Assembly (NCBI RefSeq): GCF_008386585.1
Contig: NZ_VUOB01000067.1
Location: 1-64,000 of the forward strand
Direction: 5' to 3'
Source of the DNA: Solihabitans fulvus
GTDB taxonomy: Bacteria > Actinomycetota > Actinomycetes > Mycobacteriales > Pseudonocardiaceae
Length of the DNA: 64,000 nucleotides
Position numbers and translations under genes: made by a program. The notes beneath the pieces are model-generated. The model searched no databases. It was not told the DNA's origin and worked only from the letters and a program-made list of their open reading frames with translations. Positions 50,420 through 58,999 of this stretch are shown here, piece after piece. Each line of letters starts with the position of its first letter. Positions within the stretch are counted from its first letter, which is position 1.

Positions 50420-50976
50420 GACGCACGCCCCGTCACAGCCGCAGCGGTGAGGTCCGCGTCGATCGGCACGCAGCGGCCTCCCGTCCCTGGCTGGCGGGGC
50501 ACGTGCCCGATCGGCAGGGTTGCCGTGGTCTGCCCTCGCGCGTTCTCGACGGCGGCCGACCATGCCTCCCAGGTCCGCCGGGTGGCAGTCGCGTTCGGTG
50601 CTGGGTGCGGCGCGCGGTGCGCGGGAACCCGTGGGAGGACAGGGGGCTCACCGTCGGCGCGCGTGCCGGGGGATTGCACGCGCGCGGCGCGGGTATCGGG
50701 GGTGACCCGACTCGACGGTGAGCCCCCCGCGTGCCGTCCGCGTTCGGAACAAGCCAGGGACGCGGACGGCGTTCTGGGAGACAGGCACGCGCGGGCCGAG
50801 GGCGGCGCCGTGCCGTTCAGGTTGAGCACGAGCTGCGCGGCCAACGTCTCCACCTCGGTGCCCAGGCGGTAGACCAGCAGCCGCGTCACGACGTAGAGGA
50901 CCAGCGCGCAGATCAGCGATCCGGCGGCGAGGATCGCGAGCAACATCCAGGCGGGAATCGTCAGGGTGACGTTCAT
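50416..50976 (-). CDS. Membrane-anchored hypothetical protein
   Basis: The 186-residue product has one N-terminal membrane helix (IPAWMLLAILAAGSLICALV) followed by RLGTEVETLAAQLVLNLNGT. The rest is Ser/Pro/Arg/Thr-rich and probably disordered; its DNA between about 50,640 and 50,800 carries nested inverted repeats. A helical patch (RRTWEAWSAAVENARGQTTA) lies near 140-160. It may have acquired inserted repeat DNA in frame. Confidence 0.5.
   Translation of the reverse strand: MNVTLTIPAWMLLAILAAGSLICALVLYVVTRLLVYRLGTEVETLAAQLVLNLNGTAPPSARACLSPRTPSASLACSERGRHAGGSPSSRVTPDTRAARVQSPGTRADGEPPVLPRVPAHRAPHPAPNATATRRTWEAWSAAVENARGQTTATLPIGHVPRQPGTGGRCVPIDADLTAAAVTGRAS
50642..50727. repeat. Nested inverted repeats inside a coding region
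   Basis: The outer arms 50642-50656 and 50713-50727 are 15-bp perfect complements (GGGGGCTCACCGTCG and its inverse). Inside, CGCGCGTGC and GCACGCGCG form a second stem. Just downstream GCCGTCCGCG and CGCGGACGGC (about 50,730-50,785) form a third. The block could be a small non-autonomous repeat captured by the gene, or a transcript-level structure. Confidence 0.5.
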
Positions 50977-51164
50977 GGCGCCGTCCCCCGGATCCGCAGC
51001 CAGCCGGTCTGCAGGGCGTCGCGCAGTTCCCCGTAGTGCGCTGGCGAGATGTAGGCGGCCTCGCCGGGCGGGGCGATCACCGCGATCTGGTGGTCGTCGG
51101 TGACCTTGACGTGTAGGTGGCGTGCGCGCCCGGTCGCGTCGCGGCATGGGATGTGCCAGTTCAT
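50973..51164 (-). CDS. Small hypothetical protein, first gene of the nine-gene operon
   Basis: The 63-residue product starts MNWHIPCRDATGRARHLHVK. A compact beta-rich sequence (VTDDHQIAVIAPPGEAAYIS) ends in a helix (YGELRDALQTGWLRIRG). It overlaps the next gene by ATGA. No family recognised. Confidence 0.5.
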   Translation of the reverse strand: MNWHIPCRDATGRARHLHVKVTDDHQIAVIAPPGEAAYISPAHYGELRDALQTGWLRIRGTAP

Positions 51165-51393
51165 GATCGCCCGACCTCCTCGTGCACGGCGGCGAGCCGG
51201 AACCCACCATCGACCGGCGAGCTGCGTTCGCCTCTCCCCGATACCGAGCGTGGATTCGGATCGCGCCCGGCTGGCCACCCAGCCGAGCCGGTGGCGCTGA
51301 GGCCCGCCCCGGACCTGCAACTGTGACGAAGTGGTCCGGGGCGGGTGTCCTACTGAGCGCCGACCAAGGGCCGGACCGTTCGGACATAGGAAC

Positions 51394-51419
51394 GGTAAAC
51401 CTGACCGGTCAGGTTTACC
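51394..51419. promoter_or_regulatory. 26-bp perfect palindrome, candidate operator in a divergent promoter region
   Basis: GGTAAACCTGACC followed at once by its exact complement GGTCAGGTTTACC lies in the 329-bp gap between the leftward nine-gene operon and the rightward XRE-DUF5753 gene, about 75 bp before the latter's ATG. The gap holds no gene. Being AT-richer than its surroundings and between divergent genes, it is a natural site for the XRE protein. Confidence 0.65.
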
Positions 51420-51493
51420 AACGCCCGACCGGGTGAACTGCCGAGCGTGCCTCGTCGGGCACACTGATCGCGATCACAGAGGAGGATGGATCC

Positions 51494-52336
51494 ATGAGCG
51501 GTCAGAGCCCGAGCGACTACAAGATCCGCCTTGGTGAGAAGCTCACCGAACTGCGCGAAGCCGCAGGGTTCAGCCGTCTCGATGCGGCACACGCACTTGA
51601 GTGCTCGGAGTCCAAGGTGGGCAAGATCGAGCGAGGCGCTGTAGGCATGTTGCCGGCTGAGCTCGATCGGCTACTGAATTTCTATGGAGTCGAAGGCGAG
51701 GACAGGGCCGACCTTCTGCAACTCGGCGACGAGGCACGTCGCAGGCGTCCGAAGACGCCGTGGGGCAGCGCGATCCCCGACAGGTTGCGGAAGTACTTCC
51801 CGACCGAAGAGACCGCGACGCTGATCCGCGCCTATCAACCCGAACTTGTTCACGGTCTTGCTCAGACCGAGGACTACGCCAGAGCCATCATCCTCGCCAA
51901 TCCGCTACATTCCCCGAGAGATGCAGAACGGTTGGTTCAGGCTCGCATGGCTCGGCAAACGCGACTCATGGCAGCCGAGCCTCCGCGTTTGGATCTCGTG
52001 TTGAGCGAGGCAGCGATTCGTCGTGCCGTTGGAGGCGCGGACGTGATGCGAGCCCAGCTGATGCGTCTGAAGAGCCTCCAAGCCGTGCCTAACATTACGT
52101 TGAGGGTCATACCGTTCGCGGCAGGTGCGCATGCCGCGACTGGCTTTTCCTTCACGCTGTTCACTCCGCCGGACCGGCCGGTCATTGCCTACGTAGAGAA
52201 CTTGACTGACGGGCTGTTCGTCTCGGACGCGCAACGAGTCGAGAACTACGAGCTGATCTTTGATGCGCTCGGTACCTGCACCTTGTCACCCCAGGACACG
52301 CTCGCGCTGGTAGATACTGTTGCTGAGCAACTGTGA
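51494..52336 (+). CDS. XRE + DUF5753 regulator paired with DUF397 gene
   Basis: The 280-residue product has GGAGG before the ATG. The helix-turn-helix (FSRLDAAHALECSESKVGKI) is followed by an LLQLGDEARRRRP linker and the DUF5753 region (IRAYQPELVHGLAQTEDYAR, NITLRVIPFAAGAHAATGFS, PDRPVIAYVENLTDGLF). It is the classic partner of DUF397, a toxin-antitoxin-like or developmental pair in streptomycetes and relatives. The palindrome upstream is its likely target. Confidence 0.85.
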   Translation: MSGQSPSDYKIRLGEKLTELREAAGFSRLDAAHALECSESKVGKIERGAVGMLPAELDRLLNFYGVEGEDRADLLQLGDEARRRRPKTPWGSAIPDRLRKYFPTEETATLIRAYQPELVHGLAQTEDYARAIILANPLHSPRDAERLVQARMARQTRLMAAEPPRLDLVLSEAAIRRAVGGADVMRAQLMRLKSLQAVPNITLRVIPFAAGAHAATGFSFTLFTPPDRPVIAYVENLTDGLFVSDAQRVENYELIFDALGTCTLSPQDTLALVDTVAEQL

Positions 52337-52362
52337 CGTCTAAACAGAGGAGGGGACGGGCG

Positions 52363-52566
52363 ATGATCCCGGACCTGACGAGAGCGGCTTGGCGCAAGTC
52401 AAGTCACTCGGGAGGCAACGGCGGCGAGTGTGTCGAACTCGCGCGCACCCCGACGGTGGCGGCCGTTCGAGACAGCAAGAACCCGGCAGGAGCCGTCCTC
52501 GTCTTCGAGGACGGTGGCTTGGGTGAGTTCCTGACGGCAGTGAAGCGAGGGCGCTTCGCCCGCTGA
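52363..52566 (+). CDS. DUF397 protein
   Basis: The 67-residue product starts from the ATG behind GAGGAGGGG; a GTG ten codons earlier overlaps the upstream stop. It has the full DUF397 pattern: AAWRKSSHSGGNGGECVELA, VAAVRDSKNPAGAVLVFEDG and FLTAVKRGRF. DUF397 proteins are encoded beside XRE-DUF5753 regulators, whose activity they seem to change. Confidence 0.85.
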   Translation: MIPDLTRAAWRKSSHSGGNGGECVELARTPTVAAVRDSKNPAGAVLVFEDGGLGEFLTAVKRGRFAR

Positions 52567-52581
52567 ACCCCACTGCCGTAG

Positions 52582-52625
52582 AACGAGAGGCCGCGCCGAG
52601 CTGTCTTGGCGCGGCCTCGCTCGTT
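52582..52625 (+). terminator. Hairpin terminator after DUF397
   Basis: AACGAG-AGGCCGCGCC and GGCGCGGCCT-CGCTCGTT form a 10-bp GC stem continued by a 6-bp outer stem, and TTT ends the structure. It follows the DUF397 stop by 15 nt. Confidence 0.75.
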
Positions 52626-52831
52626 TGACCGGCCATGAACGAGCCACTGGAGCCATCCTGCTGCCTGGCCTGATGGATCGTGTGGGCCTCGCGTCGACGT
52701 CCGGCCTCCTTCCGTGCGTCCGCGTACTCGTCCGACGGGAGCCTCTACAGACAATTCGCATGATCTCGTCGTACCCGCCCGGTAGCGTCGCGAGCACTGT
52801 CAGTAGCCGATCTATCCGGTGGGAGACAAGC

Positions 52832-54088
52832 ATGACGGACGTGCCGGCAGGCGTGAGCGACTCGGATTCACGCTTTGTGCTGGAGACCGGGATACAACCG
52901 GCGACAGCGCTCACCCTGTTGGAGCGTAAGGGATACGGGCATCCCGATACCCTTGCTGACCATCTCGCTGAGGAGTTATCCAGGGTCTACGGCCGGTGGA
53001 CGCTGGAGTACTGCGGCGCTGTTCTGCACCACAACTTCGACAAGTTGGCTTTGTTGGGTGGGGCGACGCAGGTCTGGTACGGCGGTGGCCGTGTCCTGGA
53101 CGCGGTCCGCGTGTTGGTGAACGGCCGAGTGACGCGCTCCTGCGGCTCTGTGGTCGTGCCGGTGGACGACTTGATCAGTGACACGGTGCGATCGTTCTTC
53201 GTGGCCCGCCTTCCCGAACTGGCCGAACGCCTCAGCATCGAGCTCAACATCACCTCGAACTCCAGTCCCGGTGCGGTCTTCGCCGACGGGGGCCGTCCCG
53301 AACGCGTGGCGTGGTTCGCGCCCGAGTCGGTAGAGGAGTTGCGCGAGCGCAAGGAGCTGATCGCCAACGACACCTCGTTAGGCACGGGGTGGGCGCCGGA
53401 GAACGAGGTGGAGTCCTTCGCCCGCAGCCTGGTGGACCTGTTCTCCACGTCCAGCGACTTCACGGTCACCCGACCGTGGTGCGGCTCGGATGTCAAGATG
53501 ATGGTCTTGGCTGACGAGGAGCGGCTGGACGTGGTGCTGTGCGTCCCGCAGAAGTCCGTGCACGTGCCCGATCGCCGGGCTTACCTGTCCAACTGCGCTG
53601 AGGTCCTCGACGAGTGCTACCGCCAGGCTGCGGTTCAGCTACCTACACGGAAGGCGTCGTTTCGGCTCAACGCACGCGATCTGGTCGAGCGCGACGAGAT
53701 CTATTTGACTTACTCGGGCAGCTCCATCGAGTCGGGCGACGAAGGTGTGGTGGGGCGCGGCAACCGGGTGAACGGATTGATCACTCCACTGCGGCCGATG
53801 AACCTGGAAGGCGCCAACGGCAAGAACCCCGTCTACCACGTGGGTAAGCTCTACAACGTTGCGGCGCAACGTATCGCGCAACGGTTGCACGCTCGCTTCG
53901 GTGGGTACGCCGAGGTGCATCTGGTCAGCGCGACTGGCCAAGCGCTTGCCCAGCCATGGCAAACCGTGGTGCGGCTGTCCCGCGCCGAGGTCGCCGACGA
54001 CGAGGTCCGTGCTGTGACACGGGAAGTTCTGTCGAGCTTCCCGGAGCTGACTCGCGAGATTCTCTACGGCGAGGTGGTCTTGGCCTGA
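52832..54088 (+). CDS. Archaeal-type methionine adenosyltransferase
   Basis: The 418-residue product starts from the ATG behind GGGAG. It has the archaeal MAT pattern (ERKGYGHPDTLADHLAEELS, HHNFDKLALLGGATQVWYGG, VVGRGNRVNGLITPLRPMNL, GKNPVYHVGKLYNVAAQRIA). The enzyme makes S-adenosylmethionine from methionine and ATP. Bacteria normally use the unrelated-looking MetK type, so this archaeal form is an extra copy. It converges on the leftward synthetase cluster with a 25-bp tail overlap. It probably supplies SAM to a dedicated pathway or was acquired by transfer. Confidence 0.85.
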   Translation: MTDVPAGVSDSDSRFVLETGIQPATALTLLERKGYGHPDTLADHLAEELSRVYGRWTLEYCGAVLHHNFDKLALLGGATQVWYGGGRVLDAVRVLVNGRVTRSCGSVVVPVDDLISDTVRSFFVARLPELAERLSIELNITSNSSPGAVFADGGRPERVAWFAPESVEELRERKELIANDTSLGTGWAPENEVESFARSLVDLFSTSSDFTVTRPWCGSDVKMMVLADEERLDVVLCVPQKSVHVPDRRAYLSNCAEVLDECYRQAAVQLPTRKASFRLNARDLVERDEIYLTYSGSSIESGDEGVVGRGNRVNGLITPLRPMNLEGANGKNPVYHVGKLYNVAAQRIAQRLHARFGGYAEVHLVSATGQALAQPWQTVVRLSRAEVADDEVRAVTREVLSSFPELTREILYGEVVLA

Positions 54089-55089
54089 GGTGACCGTCGT
54101 GCGGCGGCGGTCAGGATCTCGTTCTCGATGACGTCGGCCAGATGGGGCCAGCCGGGGCCGGACATGCCGGTGTCGACCCAGTAGGCGCGCTGGGCTCGGA
54201 TGATGCGTCCGAGCCCAGCGGCTGCCATCGGCACGGGCACGCGGCGCAGCACCCGCCGCAACGCCGATCCGCTCGCGTGAGCGCCGGGTCGGATACCGGC
54301 CATGACCAGCAGCGTGGCGGTGCGCACGGCGTCGAGGAGGTCGGTGTCCCACCAGGTTGCCGCCAGGCCGAACACCGTGTGCGCCCACGGCTGCGGCGAC
54401 AGCAGCCAGCACAGCCGTTCGAGTCCGGAGCCCAGGTCGGTAGCCATATGGGAGGGGTCGGCGGTGTTCCACAGCAAGACGGCGTCGGCGAACCCGACAC
54501 CGTCGCAGGACAGGAACAGCGTGATGCCGCTGACGGGCCCGCGGTGCCAGGTGGCCAGCTCGCCGTCGATGGCCACGCGGCCCGCATGGATCCCCACGGC
54601 CGACAAGGCGTCCAACCAGGTGCCCAGTAATGCGGCGTGGTGTTCTGGCCCGGAGATCCGGTGAGTGCAGGAGAGGTTGACGAACGAGGTGAGGTAGCCG
54701 TCCCGGAGCCGGCCCTGGTCGTCGCGTTCGCCGGTGAAGCGGACGACCGGCTGCGGAAGGAATCCCTCGCGCCAGACCCGGTCGGCGCCGTCCTTGAGCC
54801 ACGGGTCGAGCCCCTGGATCGCGGACATGGTCAGGTCGGTGTCGCGGCCCCACCGGATCGGCAGCACGGCGGCTCGGGGCACCCTGGCCGCGGCGAAGAC
54901 CTGCGCCATCGTGTCGATCACGCGGCGCGGGTGTGGAGCGTGACGGAGCGGCTTCCCTCCGGCCAGCGGAGTGCGGGGCCGCATGCGCAGACCGCCTTCG
55001 TCGGCCTCGATGTGCCAGCGACCGCTGAACTGGTTGATCAGACTGTCCAGCAGCCGATCGGCGATCTCGTCGGAGGCGCTGGTTGTCAC
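54064..55089 (-). CDS. Class II aminoacyl-tRNA-synthetase-like protein (AlaRS-type core)
   Basis: The 341-residue product starts from GTG 55089 (GTGA overlap). RWGRDTDLTMSAIQGLDPWL, LRDGYLTSFVNLSCTHRISG and LLWNTADPSHMATDLGSGLE-RLCWLL resemble parts of the AlaRS catalytic core; the last is a motif-3-like G-x-GLERL. There is no tRNA-recognition or editing domain, and it is less than half an AlaRS. Such stand-alone cores can activate amino acids in biosynthetic pathways. It sits beside a full SerRS and a glycosyltransferase. The family call is by motif only. Confidence 0.55.
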   Translation of the reverse strand: MTTSASDEIADRLLDSLINQFSGRWHIEADEGGLRMRPRTPLAGGKPLRHAPHPRRVIDTMAQVFAAARVPRAAVLPIRWGRDTDLTMSAIQGLDPWLKDGADRVWREGFLPQPVVRFTGERDDQGRLRDGYLTSFVNLSCTHRISGPEHHAALLGTWLDALSAVGIHAGRVAIDGELATWHRGPVSGITLFLSCDGVGFADAVLLWNTADPSHMATDLGSGLERLCWLLSPQPWAHTVFGLAATWWDTDLLDAVRTATLLVMAGIRPGAHASGSALRRVLRRVPVPMAAAGLGRIIRAQRAYWVDTGMSGPGWPHLADVIENEILTAAARRSPQAKTTSP

Positions 55090-56108
55090 GGCCTCGACAC
55101 CAGAGCGAGGAAGTGACGTCGGGGACTGAATTTCTCCAGACCGATCTGTTGCACAAGGCCGGGGTCGAGGCGTTCCGCGACGGTGATCGCCTCGGCCAGC
55201 GCGGTGGCGGCGGTCTCGTCGTCCGCACGCGGGTCGACACGGGCGACCGATCCGATGTCGGCGTCGAGCGCGGCCTGCGCGCAGGTTCCCTGCCGCCAGG
55301 TCAGGGCGGCGACCGGTGTCCCGCAGCGCAGGGTTTCCCCGAACACCGCGGCGCCGGCCTCGACATAGTCGCGAGCGCACGTGTACACCATCGCGCGGGC
55401 ACCGCGCAGCGCGTCGAGCTTGGCGGCCCCGGACAGCTCGCCGACGAGGTCGACGTGCGCCGCGCCGAGGATGGCCTCGTGCTGGGCCAGGTAGTCGCGA
55501 TCGAGGACGGGGCCGATGACGCGCAGCCGGCGCCCTACCTTCGCTGCGGCGAGAGCGGCCAGGTGCGGGGCCTTGTCCTGGTCGATGCGCCCAATCCAGA
55601 CCAAGTCCTCGCCGGGGAGGACTGCGGGCGCGCCTTCTTCGTGCAGGCCGAACTGCACGCTGAGGTCCTGGTGGGGACGGTGGTCGCGGTAGCGGTCCAT
55701 CATCTCCGGCGAGTAGCAGTACAACCGAGTCCGGTGGCCGTCGAACGCGTCGGGGGCGTGCTGGAAGTGCGGGTCGTGTTGGAACGTGGCGACATCGCAG
55801 TCCAACTCGGCGTGCGTGCGGCGCCACGCCGGCAGCGAGGGGTACTCGTGGCCTACGATCAGCAGGTCCAACTGGAGTCGCGTGAGTTCCTTCATCGCCC
55901 GGTCACCGGGGCGCAGGTCCTCCAAACGGACCGGTAATCGCCCCAACCCAGAAGGCAGGTCGTCGCGCCAGGCCGGGCCGAGCAGGTGAACCTCGGCGCC
56001 CGCCTGCCGCGCCCCGGTCGCCGCAGCCCACAGCCACCGTTCGATCCCGCCGTAGCCATAGGGCGGGAACGCGTAGCTGGAGGGGAAGTCGCAGACCCCG
56101 ACCCTCAC
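55086..56108 (-). CDS. Glycosyltransferase, family 4-like
   Basis: The 340-residue product starts from GTG 56108 overlapping the SerRS stop. The N-terminal Rossmann half (MRVGVCDFPSSYAFPPYGYG, GIERWLWAAATGARQAGAEV) is followed by the GT-B nucleotide half (LVWIGRIDQDKAPHLAALAA). EAGAAVFGETLRCGTPVAAL is the usual E-x7-E donor-binding motif, slightly changed. It likely adds a sugar to a small molecule or protein of the cluster. Confidence 0.75.
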   Translation of the reverse strand: MRVGVCDFPSSYAFPPYGYGGIERWLWAAATGARQAGAEVHLLGPAWRDDLPSGLGRLPVRLEDLRPGDRAMKELTRLQLDLLIVGHEYPSLPAWRRTHAELDCDVATFQHDPHFQHAPDAFDGHRTRLYCYSPEMMDRYRDHRPHQDLSVQFGLHEEGAPAVLPGEDLVWIGRIDQDKAPHLAALAAAKVGRRLRVIGPVLDRDYLAQHEAILGAAHVDLVGELSGAAKLDALRGARAMVYTCARDYVEAGAAVFGETLRCGTPVAALTWRQGTCAQAALDADIGSVARVDPRADDETAATALAEAITVAERLDPGLVQQIGLEKFSPRRHFLALVSRP

Positions 56109-57400
56109 GCCAACGTGGTGCCGTCGGCGTTGATCTGGCGGTAGCCCAGCAGCGGCACCAAGGCGTCGGGGATCCGGATGGAGCCGTCGGCTTGCTGGTA
56201 CTGCTCCAGGACCGCCACCAGGGTCCGCCCGATCGGCAGGCCCGACCCGTTGAGGGTGGCGGCGAAGCCCCGCTTGCCGTCCTTGGCCTTGGTGCGGATG
56301 CCGGCGCGGCGGGCTTGGAACGTCGAGCAGTCCGACACACTGGAGATCTCGCGGTAGCGCTGCTGGCTGGGCAGCCACACCTCGATGTCGTAGGTGTACT
56401 GCGCGGAGAACCCGATATCCCCCGCCGCCAGCGTGATCACCCGATAGGCCAGGCCCAACTCCTTCAAGCACGCCTCGGCGTGACCGAGCATGATCTCCAG
56501 CTCCTCGCTGGAGCGCTCGGCCTCCACGACCCGCACCAGCTCCACCTTCGCGAACTGGTGCAGCCGGATCAGCCCCCGGGTGTCGCGCCCGTAGGACCCG
56601 GCCTCGGAACGGAAACACAGGGTGTGGGCGGTGTAGGCCAACGGCAGGTCCTCCGCGGCCAGGGTCTCCCCGGCGTGCAGGTTGGTCAGCGGCACCTCGG
56701 CGGTGGGGATCAGGAACAGCTCGCGATCCTCCCCGACACCGGTCTTGAACAGGTCTTCTTCGAACTTGGGCAACTGCCCCGTGCCGGTCATGGTTGGCCT
56801 GGTCACCAACGCGGGCAGCGAGTACTCGGTGTAGCCGTGGCGCTGGGTGTGCAACTGGAGGAACAGTTGCGCCAGTGCACGCTCCAACTGGGCGCCCACG
56901 CCCTTGATCACCGCGAAGCGGGGGCCGGAGAGCTTGGTGGCCCTGGCGAAGTCGAAGATGCCCAGCCGCTCGCCGAGATCGACGTGGTCGACGGGGTCGA
57001 AGTCCAAGGCCGGCGGCGTGCCCCAGGTGCGGACCTCGACAGCGAACTCGTCGGAGTTGCCGTCGGGCAGCCGGTCCTCGGGCAGGTTCGGGATGCTCAG
57101 GAGGAACTCGTGCAGCTCGGTCTCGAACTGGCGGTGCTGCTCCTCGGCCTCGTGGATCTCGGTCTTGAGCGCCCGCGCCCGCTCCTTGAGCGCGGTGACG
57201 TCCTCGCCGCGCTTGGCCGCGGCCGGCAGCTCCTTGGCGATCCGGTTGGATTCCGCGCGCGCGTCGTCGATCTGCTTGACCGCTGTGGTGCGCTGACTGA
57301 GCAGCTTGTCCAGGTGCTCCAGGTCCAGCTGGTAGCCCCGGCGAGCCAGCTTGCGCACAGCCTCGGTGGCAGGGTCGAGCAGAACGCGAGGATCGTGCAT
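56105..57400 (-). CDS. serS: Seryl-tRNA synthetase
   Basis: The 431-residue enzyme is of normal length. The N-terminal coiled-coil tRNA arm spans about 25-105, and motif 2 (FRSEAGSYGRDTRGLIRLHQ) and motif 3 (NGSGLPIGRTLVAVLEQYQQ) are intact; NLHAGETL and SDCSTFQARRAGIR are standard. It should charge tRNA-Ser. Placed in a small operon with a glycosyltransferase and an AlaRS-like core, it is probably an additional copy, for self-resistance or for seryl-tRNA-dependent chemistry. Whether the chromosome has another serS cannot be seen here. Confidence 0.88.
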   Translation of the reverse strand: MHDPRVLLDPATEAVRKLARRGYQLDLEHLDKLLSQRTTAVKQIDDARAESNRIAKELPAAAKRGEDVTALKERARALKTEIHEAEEQHRQFETELHEFLLSIPNLPEDRLPDGNSDEFAVEVRTWGTPPALDFDPVDHVDLGERLGIFDFARATKLSGPRFAVIKGVGAQLERALAQLFLQLHTQRHGYTEYSLPALVTRPTMTGTGQLPKFEEDLFKTGVGEDRELFLIPTAEVPLTNLHAGETLAAEDLPLAYTAHTLCFRSEAGSYGRDTRGLIRLHQFAKVELVRVVEAERSSEELEIMLGHAEACLKELGLAYRVITLAAGDIGFSAQYTYDIEVWLPSQQRYREISSVSDCSTFQARRAGIRTKAKDGKRGFAATLNGSGLPIGRTLVAVLEQYQQADGSIRIPDALVPLLGYRQINADGTTLA

Positions 57401-57494
57401 CAGTGCTCCAGTACGAGTCGAGCTGACGACCTGAGAGTGGCCGACTCCGGTGGGTGATGCTATCCAACTGGGCATATCCGCGGGACGCGACTGG

Positions 57495-58082
57495 CTAGTT
57501 TCGGCGGGTCCGGCGACGGTGAGCCAGCTCGGCCAACTCGGTGTCGGTGAGGATGACCGGGTCGACGTAGGGGGCCTCGGGCAGCGCCGAGCCGTCCACC
57601 GGCTCGTCGGGCCCATGCAGGGCCCGGACCACCGAGACAAGCAGCCCGTGCGCCACGACCAGCCTGGGACCGGGGTGAGTGAGGCAGTTCGTCAGTCCTG
57701 CGAGCAGCCGGTCGACCGCTCCGTCCCAGGACTCACCACCGCAGGGAGGGACGCTGGTGGAGCCTTGTTCTCGCAGCCACGTGCCGTAGTCCGTCCAGGG
57801 ACCGCCTTCGAAGCAGCCGTAGTCGATCTCGTCCAAGTCCGGCTCGACGACCCGCTGCACGAGGCGCTCGCCCAGCACTAAGTCGGCGGTTTGCTGAGTG
57901 CGGAGGAACCGGCTGGTGACGCTCGTCGCGATGGTGTCCAGCCACCCGGCGGTGAGGGCGACGAGGTGGCATTGCCGCAGGCCGACGTCGTCCAGGGCGA
58001 TCCGCCGGGTCGGGTCGCCGTTGGTGATGTGTGCGGCGCTGAGCGCGGTGCGCCCGTGCCGCAGCAGGTAGGTGATGCTCAC
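57495..58082 (-). CDS. Histidine phosphatase family protein
   Basis: The 195-residue product starts from GTG 58082 (GTGA overlap). The RHG box is LLRHGRTALSAAHITNGDPT, followed by SRFLRTQQTAD, Glu in LDEIDYGCFEGG and the second His in LVVAHGLLVSVVRAL. It would remove phosphate from a metabolite or phosphosugar. It forms a unit with the phosphotransferase upstream. Confidence 0.8.
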   Translation of the reverse strand: MSITYLLRHGRTALSAAHITNGDPTRRIALDDVGLRQCHLVALTAGWLDTIATSVTSRFLRTQQTADLVLGERLVQRVVEPDLDEIDYGCFEGGPWTDYGTWLREQGSTSVPPCGGESWDGAVDRLLAGLTNCLTHPGPRLVVAHGLLVSVVRALHGPDEPVDGSALPEAPYVDPVILTDTELAELAHRRRTRRN

Positions 58083-58999
58083 CGACGCGAGCCCAGCACC
58101 GGCGACAGCAGCGGTGAGTCGAGGATCTGCAGCATCGACGTCGCCGTGTAGTCGGCGGTGTCCAGGTAGTACAGCGCCCCATCGACGGCCAGCGTCGCCG
58201 ACCACGCCAACACTTCGTCGACCTGATCGGGAACGTGTTCGTGGCACAGCGCCACCCGCTCGGCGAACCCGGAGGTCGGCGTGTAGTAGACGCACCAGAA
58301 CGCCCAGTCGAAGGCCGGCGAGCCGATCTTGGCGTGCGGGTCGATGAACACCGCCCGCTGGGCCTGGTCGAACAAGACGTTCTCCGCGTACAAGTCCGAG
58401 TGCAGCATGAACGAGGACAGCGACGCCGAGCACAGATCCCGGCACAGCGCCCGCACACTCGAGATTCGACCGGCGCCCACCACGGACCCGTACTGGCGCG
58501 CGCGGCGTTCAATCCTTGGCATCACCGAATGCCGGTAGTACTCGGTCAGTAGCGGCACGGCCCGACCGGGAAGGGCCGGGTTCGTGTGCAGGGACGGGAT
58601 CGCTTCAGCGACCCGCCGGGCATGATCATGAGGGCGCGCCGCGCCTCCGGCGACATCGGCGACGGCCTCGACGAGTAAGACCTGGGCGGTGTCATCAGCG
58701 TCGATCAGCCTGCACACCCCAGCGCCTGCCCAATGGCCCAACGCCTCCTTCTCCTGTCGGAAGCGTTCGGCATCGGGCATCGCCTTGATCATCACGGCGT
58801 GTCCGGCCCGGGTGTGCCCGACTCCTACGACCGACGTCCACCCCGCGTCGTGGAAGCCGACCACCGTCACGTTCCACCGAGCCGCCACCTCACCAACGAT
58901 CCGCGCAGCGCGACTCAGCCACGCACCAACACCTGCGCCGTAGTGGTTGGTCAGCCGCTCGATCGCGCCGTCGGGTAAGCCTTCAACCAGCGGCGTCAC
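58079..58999 (-). CDS. APH-fold phosphotransferase
   Basis: The 306-residue product has the aminoglycoside-phosphotransferase/choline-kinase motifs: Brenner motif HSDLYAENVLFDQ near 197 and metal-binding FIDPHAKIGSPAFDWAFW near 217. The N-lobe holds Lys in GHAVMIKAMPDAERFRQEKE. It would phosphorylate a hydroxyl of a small molecule. A kinase next to a phosphatase suggests a protect-then-release step, as for self-resistance in antibiotic pathways (inference). Its GTG start overlaps the stop of the truncated Dnd-associated gene. Confidence 0.75.
   Translation of the reverse strand: MTPLVEGLPDGAIERLTNHYGAGVGAWLSRAARIVGEVAARWNVTVVGFHDAGWTSVVGVGHTRAGHAVMIKAMPDAERFRQEKEALGHWAGAGVCRLIDADDTAQVLLVEAVADVAGGAARPHDHARRVAEAIPSLHTNPALPGRAVPLLTEYYRHSVMPRIERRARQYGSVVGAGRISSVRALCRDLCSASLSSFMLHSDLYAENVLFDQAQRAVFIDPHAKIGSPAFDWAFWCVYYTPTSGFAERVALCHEHVPDQVDEVLAWSATLAVDGALYYLDTADYTATSMLQILDSPLLSPVLGSRR

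Noticed and set aside
56192..57457. 421-codon plus-strand frame opposite seryl-tRNA synthetase
   Set aside because: Antisense of a complete, motif-perfect SerRS.
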